IMG/VR virus record: IMGVR_UViG_3300032282_001898
Coordinates: 1-40,978 of that record
Direction: 5' to 3' (one strand)
Source: a virus
Length of the DNA stretch: 40,978 nucleotides
Positions 13,726 through 20,225 of this stretch are shown in pieces. The notes beneath the pieces are model-generated. The model did not search any database. It was not told where the DNA came from and saw only the letters and a program-made list of their open reading frames with translations. The stretch's first letter is position 1; each line of letters starts with the position of its first letter. Made by a program: the position numbers and the translations under genes.

Positions 13726-13932
13726 ATGAACACTCGAAATATACAAGTCGGCGATGAAATTTCTGGATGGGTATATAACATTAATGAGCGTGGCAGTGAA
13801 TTAGTTACAGGTAAAGTCATTGAAATCAAACCTTATGATGATGATTGGTCATACATTGTTCGTGATAATAAAACTGGTTATACAGAATCAATTGATGAAC
13901 GTAAGATAGTTAAACACATTGCACAAATATAA
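13726..13932 (+). CDS. Early protein 2, 68 aa, possible small beta-barrel
   Basis: AGGAG precedes the ATG at 13726. The protein (MNTRNIQVGDEISGWVYNIN) continues with VTGKVIEIKPYDDDWSYIVRD and TGYTESIDERKIV, a strand-rich pattern of VGD-I-G-V, GKV-I and IVRDxxTG that looks like a small SH3/Tudor-type barrel. It is acidic. It comes 12 bases after early protein 1 and 12 bases before early protein 3. Function unknown. Confidence 0.62.
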   Translation: MNTRNIQVGDEISGWVYNINERGSELVTGKVIEIKPYDDDWSYIVRDNKTGYTESIDERKIVKHIAQI

Positions 13933-13944
13933 GAGGATATTGGA

Positions 13945-14127
13945 ATGTTTACTAAAGATGAATTAAGAGTGTTGGTTTTATTTACTTACTCGGCATACTT
14001 GCTAAAAGGTATTGATCCAACTGTAGAGCAAATAACTGCAGTGATCAAAAGAGCTGAAAAAGAAATAAAGTCAAACCCTGAATATGCACTAAAAAATATT
14101 TTCCCGGAGCATCACTATGAGCACTGA
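13945..14127 (+). CDS. Early protein 3, 60 aa, helical, unknown
   Basis: This is a helical protein (MFTKDELRVLVLFTYSAYLL) with a hydrophobic N-terminal helix and a charged second half (IKRAEKEIKSNPEYALKN). GAGG lies eight bases before the ATG. Its end overlaps the next gene by 11 bases, implying coupling. Not recognised. Confidence 0.6.
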   Translation: MFTKDELRVLVLFTYSAYLLKGIDPTVEQITAVIKRAEKEIKSNPEYALKNIFPEHHYEH

Positions 14128-14356
14128 AAAAATTATTGCTGAATTAATTGACCAGGCTAGCGGCCTTATGGCCGCTTCAGACGGCGTACAATCACCGTTC
14201 CTTAGAGTGCGTATGCTCAAGGCTGCAGAGACTATGATGAAAGCTGCTAGACGGTTAGAGAAAGGCCAGGATAATTTTATTCCTGAGTTTATTAAAAAGG
14301 AAAAAGATTTAGAAGTATATGTTGAAATCCCAAAACAGACTCTATCAGATCAATAG
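14117..14356 (+). CDS. Early protein 4, 79 aa, helical, unknown
   Basis: This protein (MSTEKIIAELIDQASGLMAA) is mainly helical and basic in the middle (RVRMLKAAETMMKAARRLEKG). The last 25 residues are charged. The gene overlaps early protein 3 by 11 bases at its start and the zinc-ribbon gene by 38 bases at its end. I do not recognise a family. Confidence 0.58.
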   Translation: MSTEKIIAELIDQASGLMAASDGVQSPFLRVRMLKAAETMMKAARRLEKGQDNFIPEFIKKEKDLEVYVEIPKQTLSDQ

Positions 14357-14480
14357 GATCTGCTCTAAATGCAAAGAGCGCAAACCGATAGCTGGCAGTA
14401 CGTCTAGCAATCAAATGCGACTTTTTATTTGTAAAGATTGTAAAGATGCTAAACAAGCAAAGGCAAAAATAAATGAGTAA
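14319..14480 (+). CDS. Early C4 zinc-ribbon protein, 53 aa
   Basis: A frame within the apparent gap 14357-14472 starts at the ATG at 14319 and runs 53 codons to TAA at 14480. It holds two CxxC pairs, C15/C18 (ICSKCKERKP) and C38/C41 (FICKDCKDAKQ), so it should fold round one zinc ion. It is strongly basic (Lys/Arg-rich) and probably binds nucleic acid or a host protein. It overlaps the genes on both sides and fills the only hole in the operon, which supports its reality. The upstream ribosome-binding site (AGAAG) is weak, and an alternative start is the TTG codon directly after the ATG. Confidence 0.6.
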   Translation: MLKSQNRLYQINRICSKCKERKPIAGSTSSNQMRLFICKDCKDAKQAKAKINE

Positions 14481-14694
14481 ATCGACTATAGATATTTATG
14501 AACAAGGGTATGACTCTGGCTATATCGAATGCGCAAATACAATTATTAATTTGTGCACAGAAACTATCCAGGGTATTGAGGCATTTTATTTTGACAATCC
14601 AAGCAAGATCAGTGAGCCAGACAAGGCCAAGATAGAGTTATTGAAAACGCTTATTGAGAATGTCGAAGAGTACAAAGCAGCTTATTTAGGATAA
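14473..14694 (+). CDS. Early protein 6, 73 aa, unknown
   Basis: This acidic, helical protein (MSKSTIDIYEQGYDSGYIEC) continues with ANTIINLCTETIQGIEAFYF and a second helix, AKIELLKTLIENVEEYK. Two Cys residues (20 and 28) do not form a zinc motif. It overlaps the zinc-ribbon gene by eight bases. The 64 bases after it (14695-14758) hold only a leader with AGAGG for the next gene. Function unknown. Confidence 0.58.
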   Translation: MSKSTIDIYEQGYDSGYIECANTIINLCTETIQGIEAFYFDNPSKISEPDKAKIELLKTLIENVEEYKAAYLG

Positions 14695-14758
14695 AGATGT
14701 TGATATTAGATCAACGTGGGTATATTATTAATCCATCAACAACAACAGAGGATTATAT

Positions 14759-15022
14759 ATGTCACATTACATCATCGAAATTGAAACAAGAGTGGCCGGC
14801 ATTCCGGCCATTATTGGAGTATCGGATTACAAGTATTACCGGCCCGACAGGTCATATCGATCCCCAAGTTCAGAAGACTTCTATGGCGGTTACGTTTTCG
14901 AATACGACATACTCGACAAGCGTGGCCGTAAAGCTGAATGGCTTGAACGTAAGTTAACTAACAACTGCCGTGATGAAATCGATGAATTGATTTTGTCTGA
15001 GCTTGATTCCTTGGAGGGTTAA
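14759..15022 (+). CDS. Early protein 7, 87 aa, conserved phage type
   Basis: The start at 14759 has AGAGG seven bases upstream. The product begins MSHYIIEIETRVAGIPAIIG and continues through EDFYGGYVFEYDILDKRGRKAEWLERKL to an acidic tail. The pattern I-xExxVxGIPAxI, then GGYxExxILDRRGRxAxWLERKL, recurs in small early proteins of proteobacterial phages that I recall without a known function. A longer overlapping frame (from 14697) in another phase is rejected because it lacks a site and a family resemblance. Confidence 0.68.
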   Translation: MSHYIIEIETRVAGIPAIIGVSDYKYYRPDRSYRSPSSEDFYGGYVFEYDILDKRGRKAEWLERKLTNNCRDEIDELILSELDSLEG

Positions 15023-15024
15023 TC

Positions 15025-15237
15025 ATGTTGTCATACTGCGATTATATTTCTGCAGCTATAAAAATAGCTTTACTAGACGATCAACATTCAAAGTTGATAG
15101 AAAAAGTAGGCCCAATACAATGGGATCTGGCGCCTGCTGGATATTTGGTTTCTACAAAGAAAACGATTGAGCTGCAAGATCGGTTTGGAAAGAAATACAC
15201 AATTGTAATTACAGACGAAGACCAGGAGAAAGCATGA
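15025..15237 (+). CDS. Early protein 8, 70 aa, unknown
   Basis: The protein (MLSYCDYISAAIKIALLDDQ) begins helical and ends beta-rich with DRFGKKYTIVITDEDQEKA. GGAGGG precedes the ATG, which follows the previous stop by two bases. Its end overlaps the exonuclease start (ATGA), so it is translated together with the recombination genes. Not recognised. Confidence 0.6.
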   Translation: MLSYCDYISAAIKIALLDDQHSKLIEKVGPIQWDLAPAGYLVSTKKTIELQDRFGKKYTIVITDEDQEKA

Positions 15238-16184
15238 GTCGCGAAGTTATTAAAGTACAGGATAGAGAAACCTGGCTTGCAGAGCGTGTAAAAGACGTTA
15301 CTAGCACTGAGATTTCTGCATTGTATGGCCTTAATCCATACAAAACAGAATTTGAACTATTCCATGAAAAGCAGGCTGGGAAGTCTGCCAACATTGCACC
15401 TAATGAGCGTATGGTTTGGGGTAACAGACTTGAGTCTGCTATTGCGCATGGCGCTGCAGAAGACCATGGCTGGAACATAGAAAAGCTTGATGTTTATATT
15501 CGCGTGCCAGAATTTAAAATTGGCAGCTCATTCGATTTTGAAATTAAATCGTCAGCCAATGGCCCAGGCATATTGGAAGTTAAAAATGTAGATGGCCTGC
15601 AGTACAAAAATACCTGGATTGATGATGGCGCAGGGAATATTGAAGCACCTGAACATATCGAGCTGCAGATTCAGCATCAGCTAGAAGTCAGTGGTTATTC
15701 CTGGTGCGCACTGGTGGCTTTAGTTGGCGGTAACCAGACCAAGATTATTTTGCGTAATCGAGATGAGTCTATTGGCAAAGATATCCGGGCCAAGGTGTCT
15801 GCATTTTGGGATCGCGTGAATAACAACATACGCCCTAGTGCTGATTACACCAAAGATGCGGATTTTATTATTAATCAATTGCAGTCTGCAGCTAACAGCG
15901 AAGAATTTAAATTGGCAGATGGAATATTGGAAACTCTTATTACAGATTACAACTTCCTAAAGCGCGAACTGGATAGCCTGGAAGAGCTGGCCAAATCCCG
16001 TAAGGCAGAGATACTTGAAAAGATTGGCACAGCGTCAAAAGTGTTTACAAGATTTGGAACACTGAACTGCAGCAGAACTAAGGATACGGCTCCCGTAGTG
16101 ATAACTGCAGACATGATTGGGAAAACATATGGTGGCCGCTCTGGCTATCGCAACTTTAGATTTACACCTAAGAAAGGAGATTGA
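15234..16184 (+). CDS. YqaJ-type phage recombination exonuclease
   Basis: This 316-residue lambda-exonuclease-fold enzyme should resect one strand of dsDNA ends so that the annealing protein can act. YqaJ features: RETWLAERVKDVTSTEISALYG at the N-terminus, WGNRLESAI (62-70, E67), FDFEIK with D101, the catalytic GILEVK with E115 and K117, and HIELQIQHQLEVSGY (141-155). The C-terminal third is a helical segment with a basic end. It forms an operon with RecT (ATG two bases after the stop), the usual exonuclease-annealase pair. All active-site residues are present. Confidence 0.9.
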   Translation: MSREVIKVQDRETWLAERVKDVTSTEISALYGLNPYKTEFELFHEKQAGKSANIAPNERMVWGNRLESAIAHGAAEDHGWNIEKLDVYIRVPEFKIGSSFDFEIKSSANGPGILEVKNVDGLQYKNTWIDDGAGNIEAPEHIELQIQHQLEVSGYSWCALVALVGGNQTKIILRNRDESIGKDIRAKVSAFWDRVNNNIRPSADYTKDADFIINQLQSAANSEEFKLADGILETLITDYNFLKRELDSLEELAKSRKAEILEKIGTASKVFTRFGTLNCSRTKDTAPVVITADMIGKTYGGRSGYRNFRFTPKKGD

Positions 16185-16185
16185 T

Positions 16186-17001
16186 ATGAGCACGCAAATT
16201 AGCCCAGTAGAAGAGATCCGTGGAACCCTGCGCGTCATGGCGCCTGAGTTTCAGGCAGCATTGCCGGCGCAAATCCCGGTAGACAAGTTTATCCGCACCA
16301 CACTGACTGCAGTGCAGATGAATCCTGAGTTGCTGCAGGCAGATCGCAGAAGCCTGCTTGGTGCAGCCATGAAAGCTGCCCAGGATGGATTGCTGCTAGA
16401 TGGTCGCGAAGCAGCGCCAGTAATATTCCGCACAAAGGATGGCCCTAAAGTTCAGTATATGCCAATGGTCGGTGGCATCTTGAAGAAGCTACGCAACAGC
16501 GGAGAGCTGGCCAGCATTAGCGCCCATGTGGTCTACGAAAAAGACCATTTTGAATATGAGCTTGGCGATAATGAAAACATCGTTCACAAGCCTTACCTGG
16601 GCGAAGAGCGTGGCAGGCCAATTGCCTGCTATGCCATAGCTAAAACAAAAGATGGCGCCATCTACCGTGAGGTGATGTCAGTGTCTGATGTTGAAAAGGT
16701 GCGGGCATCTAGCCGGGCAGCTAATGCAGGCCCATGGGTGCAATGGTGGGATGAGATGGCCAGAAAGACGGTGCTACGCAGAATTGCCAAGCGCCTGCCA
16801 TCTAGCGCAGATCTTGATCAGGTATTGGAAAATGACAACGAAGTTGTAGGCTTTGTGCAGCAGGAACGTAAAGAGCCTGTGAATGTAACTCCACCACCTA
16901 GCGAACAGACTGCACCATTGAGCAGGCTTAAAGCATCTATGGAAATAACCCCGGATGAAGTGCCGGTGGAAAGCGAGGCGCCAAATGTTGCTGAAGCCTA
17001 G
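16186..17001 (+). CDS. recT: RecT-family single-strand annealing protein
   Basis: This 271-residue protein starts at ATG 16186, with AAAGGAG seven bases before it; the open frame reaches back into the exonuclease gene. RecT pairs complementary ssDNA. Family signatures are TLTAVQMNPELLQADRRSLLGAA, then AQDGLLLDGREAAPVIFRTKDG and QYMPMVGGILKKLRNSG, with GPWVQWWDEMARKTVLRRIAKRLP near residue 185. The C-terminal 50 residues are Pro/Glu-rich and probably disordered. It acts with the YqaJ exonuclease and probably the SSB-like protein at 12410. Confidence 0.93.
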   Translation: MSTQISPVEEIRGTLRVMAPEFQAALPAQIPVDKFIRTTLTAVQMNPELLQADRRSLLGAAMKAAQDGLLLDGREAAPVIFRTKDGPKVQYMPMVGGILKKLRNSGELASISAHVVYEKDHFEYELGDNENIVHKPYLGEERGRPIACYAIAKTKDGAIYREVMSVSDVEKVRASSRAANAGPWVQWWDEMARKTVLRRIAKRLPSSADLDQVLENDNEVVGFVQQERKEPVNVTPPPSEQTAPLSRLKASMEITPDEVPVESEAPNVAEA

Positions 17002-17173
17002 AGACCTAAGCGCCCGTTGGAATATTACGGTAGCAACCTTGAAGCTTTGGAGAAAGTTTGGCTCTGGCCCAGAATACTTAAAGCTGGGCACTGCTAAAAA
17101 TTCCCCGGTTCGATATCAAATTAAAGATGTCGAAGAGTTTGAAAAAAATTTCAAGGAATTTGCAGATAGATAA
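16985..17173 (+). CDS. Excisionase/MerR-like HTH protein, 62 aa
   Basis: The ATG at 16985 has GAGG seven bases upstream; an alternative at 16955 would extend it by ten residues. The product, starting MLLKPRDLSARWNITVATLK, continues LWRKFGSGPEYLKLGT and VRYQIKDVEEFEKN. This is the winged-helix HTH_17 layout (recognition helix TVATLKLWR, wing, then RYxxxDVEEFE) of excisionases and AlpA-type regulators. It overlaps the RecT gene by 17 bases and is the last rightward gene. With no integrase in the window, a regulator is likelier than an excisionase. Confidence 0.75.
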   Translation: MLLKPRDLSARWNITVATLKLWRKFGSGPEYLKLGTAKNSPVRYQIKDVEEFEKNFKEFADR

Positions 17174-17176
17174 CAG

Positions 17177-17203
17177 CAGGGGGGAAACCCCCTGTTTTAT
17201 TTT
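17177..17203 (+). terminator. GAAA-loop intrinsic terminator of the rightward operon
   Basis: A seven-pair stem (CAGGGGG/CCCCCTG) closed by a GAAA tetraloop is followed by TTTTATTTT. It starts three bases after the last rightward stop and lies between two convergent operons, running into the end of the endolysin gene. On the minus strand no T-run follows, so it acts mainly rightward. Confidence 0.9.
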
Positions 17204-17682
17204 GCACCAAGGAAAACAGCACGCTCATTCTGGCGTCTTTTAAGCAGGCCATTTATAACCTTGCCACCTACCTTAGCCCACTTTAAGAACTCTTCTCCAG
17301 CGGCTTCATATTCAGCCCTATTGTATTTCATGCGCAGGGTTGACTTCTGCAGGCTGCCAAGCCCTACGTTGAAGCTAAAGCTGACCAGAGCGTCAAAGTG
17401 ATTTTGATTGCTAACAGACCCAGGGCACAGTCTAGCCACACCCCGTTCAAACCTAACAAGATCTTTGACCAGTAGGGAATCGACTTCCTCACCTGACCAA
17501 AACCTATTGTCTTCTGGTTTAAGCTCATACGCCATTCTATCATCGATTTTAAGCTTGGCCTGGTCAGGATACATGACATGGCCAACACCGATTGTGAATA
17601 GTTTAGCCGGGCACCTATACGGCCTGAACCGCACCCCTTCATGGTCCGTAATCATCGCCTTGGCCCGGTCGCTAATTCTCAT
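17197..17682 (-). CDS. Endolysin, GH24 lysozyme (E-C-T active site)
   Basis: This 161-residue T4-lysozyme-type muramidase cleaves peptidoglycan. EGVRFRPYRC and FTIGVGH give E15, C24 and T30 at the spacing of the T4 triad E11-D20-T26, but with Cys in place of Asp, as in P1 Lyz. FDALVSFSFNVGLGSL (near 94-109) and the GLLKRRQNERAVFL end are also typical. There is no N-terminal membrane or signal segment, so it needs a holin to reach the wall. Only two Cys occur (C24 and C86). The ATG overlaps the upstream stop as ATGA. Confidence 0.93.
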   Translation of the reverse strand: MRISDRAKAMITDHEGVRFRPYRCPAKLFTIGVGHVMYPDQAKLKIDDRMAYELKPEDNRFWSGEEVDSLLVKDLVRFERGVARLCPGSVSNQNHFDALVSFSFNVGLGSLQKSTLRMKYNRAEYEAAGEEFLKWAKVGGKVINGLLKRRQNERAVFLGAK

Positions 17683-18194
17683 TTGCCGAAAGCCCGGCCA
17701 CCGAAGTGGAAAGCAATGATGCTGGCGAACAGCGCCTGAGTTTCGTCATCCCAAAGCATATTGGCTAGGGTCGGGAAATCTGTGCCTTTATCCCAGCCAT
17801 ACCAGAATAAACCAACATCGACAAAAACCAGCAACCCAAAAAAACCAAAAGTAATGAGAGGGCGAACCAAAGCGCGGAGGTTCTTAACCCATGTACTAGT
17901 GCCTTCATTAAGGCTTTTATCGTGGTCATAAATTGCCTGCATCTCAGCTTGCTGTGCTTGAACTGTAGTTTGTTTTAGATCTGCATCAGACTGATACTTA
18001 ATCTGATCAAATTTAATTTCTTCTACACGCTGCTGGGCTTCATATCCCTGCTTGCGTAATTCCAGCTCATGGGCAGTCTGAAGCCTGGCCAGTTCAAGCT
18101 CCTGCTTTTTGTCTGCTCGATCCTGGAAAAAGTCTAGGATCTTTGGAATACCGCCAGCAAGGAAAGAAATCAAAGTTGAAAATAAAGTAATCAT
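17679..18194 (-). CDS. Three-span holin-like membrane protein (GTA-holin type)
   Basis: This 171-residue protein has a hydrophobic N-terminus (MITLFSTLISFLAGG), a long charged coiled-coil-like helix (about 25-95, rich in Gln, Glu and Lys), then WVKNLRALVRPLITFGFFGLLVF and a C-terminal SIIAFHFGGRAF span. The W-L-A-VRP-T and final FHFGGR pattern matches the three-TM holins of gene transfer agents and podoviruses. It should form the membrane lesion that frees the endolysin. Coupled by ATGA to both neighbours. Confidence 0.75.
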   Translation of the reverse strand: MITLFSTLISFLAGGIPKILDFFQDRADKKQELELARLQTAHELELRKQGYEAQQRVEEIKFDQIKYQSDADLKQTTVQAQQAEMQAIYDHDKSLNEGTSTWVKNLRALVRPLITFGFFGLLVFVDVGLFWYGWDKGTDFPTLANMLWDDETQALFASIIAFHFGGRAFGK

Positions 18195-18547
18195 TTTACA
18201 GCCCTCTTAGCGCGAGTCTTAATCTTAGGTTCAATCTTTTTAGCTGGCTCTTTTTTATCAAACCAATGCTTTTTAATTCCAAGATACAAATAATTGTAAG
18301 CAATTATGGCAATGCCTAAATCTTTCATAATCCATAAAGGTTTATCTGCATCGCTTGGAGAATGGCCAGTGAATACAAATTGCAGGTTTCTAAATGCTTG
18401 AGCAACTAACCCAAGAACTGCAACCATTAATCCTACTTTATGCCATACCGGGTATAACCGCATACGCTCTGATAGAGCGCCAGCAAATATGATTGCTGCT
18501 GCAGTGATATCAATAAAAGTAATTAAGATAAATAGTTCAACGCCCAT
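18191..18547 (-). CDS. Membrane protein of lysis cassette, three spans
   Basis: This 118-residue protein has hydrophobic segments at about 4-25, 38-60 and 74-92 and a strongly basic Lys-rich tail (KKEPAKKIEPKIKTRAKRAVK), expected in the cytoplasm. It sits between two other membrane genes and overlaps both. It may be a holin, an antiholin or a pinholin-type partner; the sequence does not decide. No convincing Shine-Dalgarno site precedes the ATG, so translation may be coupled to the upstream gene. Confidence 0.65.
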   Translation of the reverse strand: MGVELFILITFIDITAAAIIFAGALSERMRLYPVWHKVGLMVAVLGLVAQAFRNLQFVFTGHSPSDADKPLWIMKDLGIAIIAYNYLYLGIKKHWFDKKEPAKKIEPKIKTRAKRAVK

Positions 18548-18935
18548 TTTTATTTTTCACAGTTTTCTTTTTGGCCGGCTTCTTTTTATTGCCTCTAAGT
18601 TCACTGGCAACTTCTAGAATGTCATGGCCATCTCGTTTATCAAAATAGTTAGCAAGAAAAGAAATAATTCCAACGCTAACTATACCAATCAAATACCCCA
18701 TTCCTAATGCGGTATCAGCATCATTCATATCCAATTTTAATTTACTCGCAACTATTCCACCTAACGCAATAGCTGCAGTCACGCTGATGCCACCGATGAT
18801 CGCGCCTGCAGCCAACCTTCCATATTCATGCAATTTCTTTGGTTGCCAAAAAAAAGAAACAGATAGGCCACCAAAAAACCCTGCGACTCCGCTAAGGATT
18901 TTTCCCATTGCAAATCCTGATACTGGTTCGCTCAT
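18537..18935 (-). CDS. Membrane protein of lysis cassette (MSEPVSG type), holin candidate
   Basis: This 132-residue protein begins MSEPVSGFAMGKILSGVAGF. Spans are likely at about 8-30, 40-63 and 76-97, and the C-terminus is charged and Lys-rich (ELRGNKKKPAKKKTVKNKNG). A MSEPVSG start followed by Gly-rich spans is common in short-tailed phages near endolysin genes, which makes it a holin candidate. It is followed in the same direction by two more membrane genes, an unusual number for one lysis module. Confidence 0.62.
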   Translation of the reverse strand: MSEPVSGFAMGKILSGVAGFFGGLSVSFFWQPKKLHEYGRLAAGAIIGGISVTAAIALGGIVASKLKLDMNDADTALGMGYLIGIVSVGIISFLANYFDKRDGHDILEVASELRGNKKKPAKKKTVKNKNGR

Positions 18936-18941
18936 TTTTGT

Positions 18942-20216
18942 TTACCAATAAGAAACATTAATTTCTCCACCATCCCAGTAAAACCAGTTTCCACTCCCCT
19001 GGGAATTTGCAAACCTTATACCTGTTAAGGCTCCAGATAGTGATTTATATCCTGCAGTCACATAAATTTCTGTTGCAACAGAGTTCCAAGCTAAACCGTT
19101 TGCCATCCAAGTATTTGTAGCAGATTCATGCAAAGATAAAGTTATTACTCCATGAATTGAGTCTGTAGCCAATACACCATAAATATTGAATCCAGAAGAA
19201 GCAGATCCACCTGCAATTGCTGTAGCTGATTTTAATGAAGAACATCCACCAACATATCCAGTAGATTCAACTCCAGATGCTGTTCTTAATTGAACTCGTA
19301 ATGAATCTGTTCCAGATGTAGATAAACTCTTGAATGTTGCTCTTACTGTAGTTGCCCAAGATGGTATTCCAGATATATCTATATATGCAGAAAGCCACCC
19401 TGCAGTAGCGGCGCCAAATGTACCTGCAGTAGTAGCAACTGCAGTACCGCCACGGGTCAATGATAATGTTGCGCCAGTTGTATTTGGTGCAGTTCCAGTA
19501 ATTGCTGTAACAAAATAAGTTGTTGGAGATGTATAACCAGTAATAACTCCAGTTCCTAAAGTACCAGAAATCTGTATCTGATCATTGACTACTACGTTTG
19601 CAGCACTGAATGAAATACCAGTAGCTGTAACCGCGAGGCCACTTAAATAAGTTATTGAGTAGGCTACTTTATTTGATAAAGAAACAGGTTGAGCTAATTG
19701 AGTTGCAGCAATTGCACCTGATCCAATATTGGCAGCAGCAGCGCCAGTAGCAAGCTTTGCAGAAGTTACATTGGCATCTGTAATTTTTATTGTTGTTACA
19801 GCTCCATCTGCTAATTTAGCAGTAGTGATAGATCCATCTGCAGGAGAACCACCAACACCTGAAGCAAGTTTTGCTGATGTGATTGCTCCGTCAGCTATTT
19901 TTATTGTAGTGACTGCACTATCTGCAATTTTTGCAGTTGTTACAGAACCATCAGTTGGAGTTCCACCTACACCTGATGCTAACTTGGCAGAAGTAATAGC
20001 GCCATCAGCAATATAAGTTGCAGTTACTCCACCAGTTCCAATATTGGATAATGCTGCACCAGTAGCTAGTTTTGCTGCAGTTATAGAAGAGCTTGCAATA
20101 TTAGATAAAGCTGCGCCAGCATCTAACTTAGTGCCAGTAATTGCACCATCAGAAACCTTGGCTGCAGTTATAGCGCCGTCTGTAATTAAATCTCCAGATA
20201 CTGTTTGTCTAGTCAT
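18942..20216 (-). CDS. Tail fibre with tandem DGAIT-AKLA repeats
   Basis: This is a 424-residue fibre protein. Residues 8-160 are built from about a dozen degenerate repeats of the kind DGAITSAKLA, GSVTTAKIAD and DGAVTTIKI, alternating with Gly/Ala linkers, which should give a trimeric fibrous shaft. The remaining 260 residues are beta-rich (SATGISFSAANVVVNDQIQI, SGIPSWATTVRATF) and would form the receptor-binding tip. It lies just after the beta-helix spike, so it may attach to it or to the tail hub. The repetitive region makes assembly errors possible, but the frame is intact. Confidence 0.75.
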   Translation of the reverse strand: MTRQTVSGDLITDGAITAAKVSDGAITGTKLDAGAALSNIASSSITAAKLATGAALSNIGTGGVTATYIADGAITSAKLASGVGGTPTDGSVTTAKIADSAVTTIKIADGAITSAKLASGVGGSPADGSITTAKLADGAVTTIKITDANVTSAKLATGAAAANIGSGAIAATQLAQPVSLSNKVAYSITYLSGLAVTATGISFSAANVVVNDQIQISGTLGTGVITGYTSPTTYFVTAITGTAPNTTGATLSLTRGGTAVATTAGTFGAATAGWLSAYIDISGIPSWATTVRATFKSLSTSGTDSLRVQLRTASGVESTGYVGGCSSLKSATAIAGGSASSGFNIYGVLATDSIHGVITLSLHESATNTWMANGLAWNSVATEIYVTAGYKSLSGALTGIRFANSQGSGNWFYWDGGEINVSYW

Positions 20217-20225
20217 TTAATTATC

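Noticed and set aside
14697-14957. 86-codon rightward frame
   Set aside because: It lies in another phase of early protein 7 for most of its length, lacks a ribosome site and ends without family resemblance; the 14759 start has AGAGG and a recognisable pattern.
15209-15478. Minus-strand frame across the exonuclease start
   Set aside because: Antisense to well-supported YqaJ gene and without a ribosome site or recognisable product.
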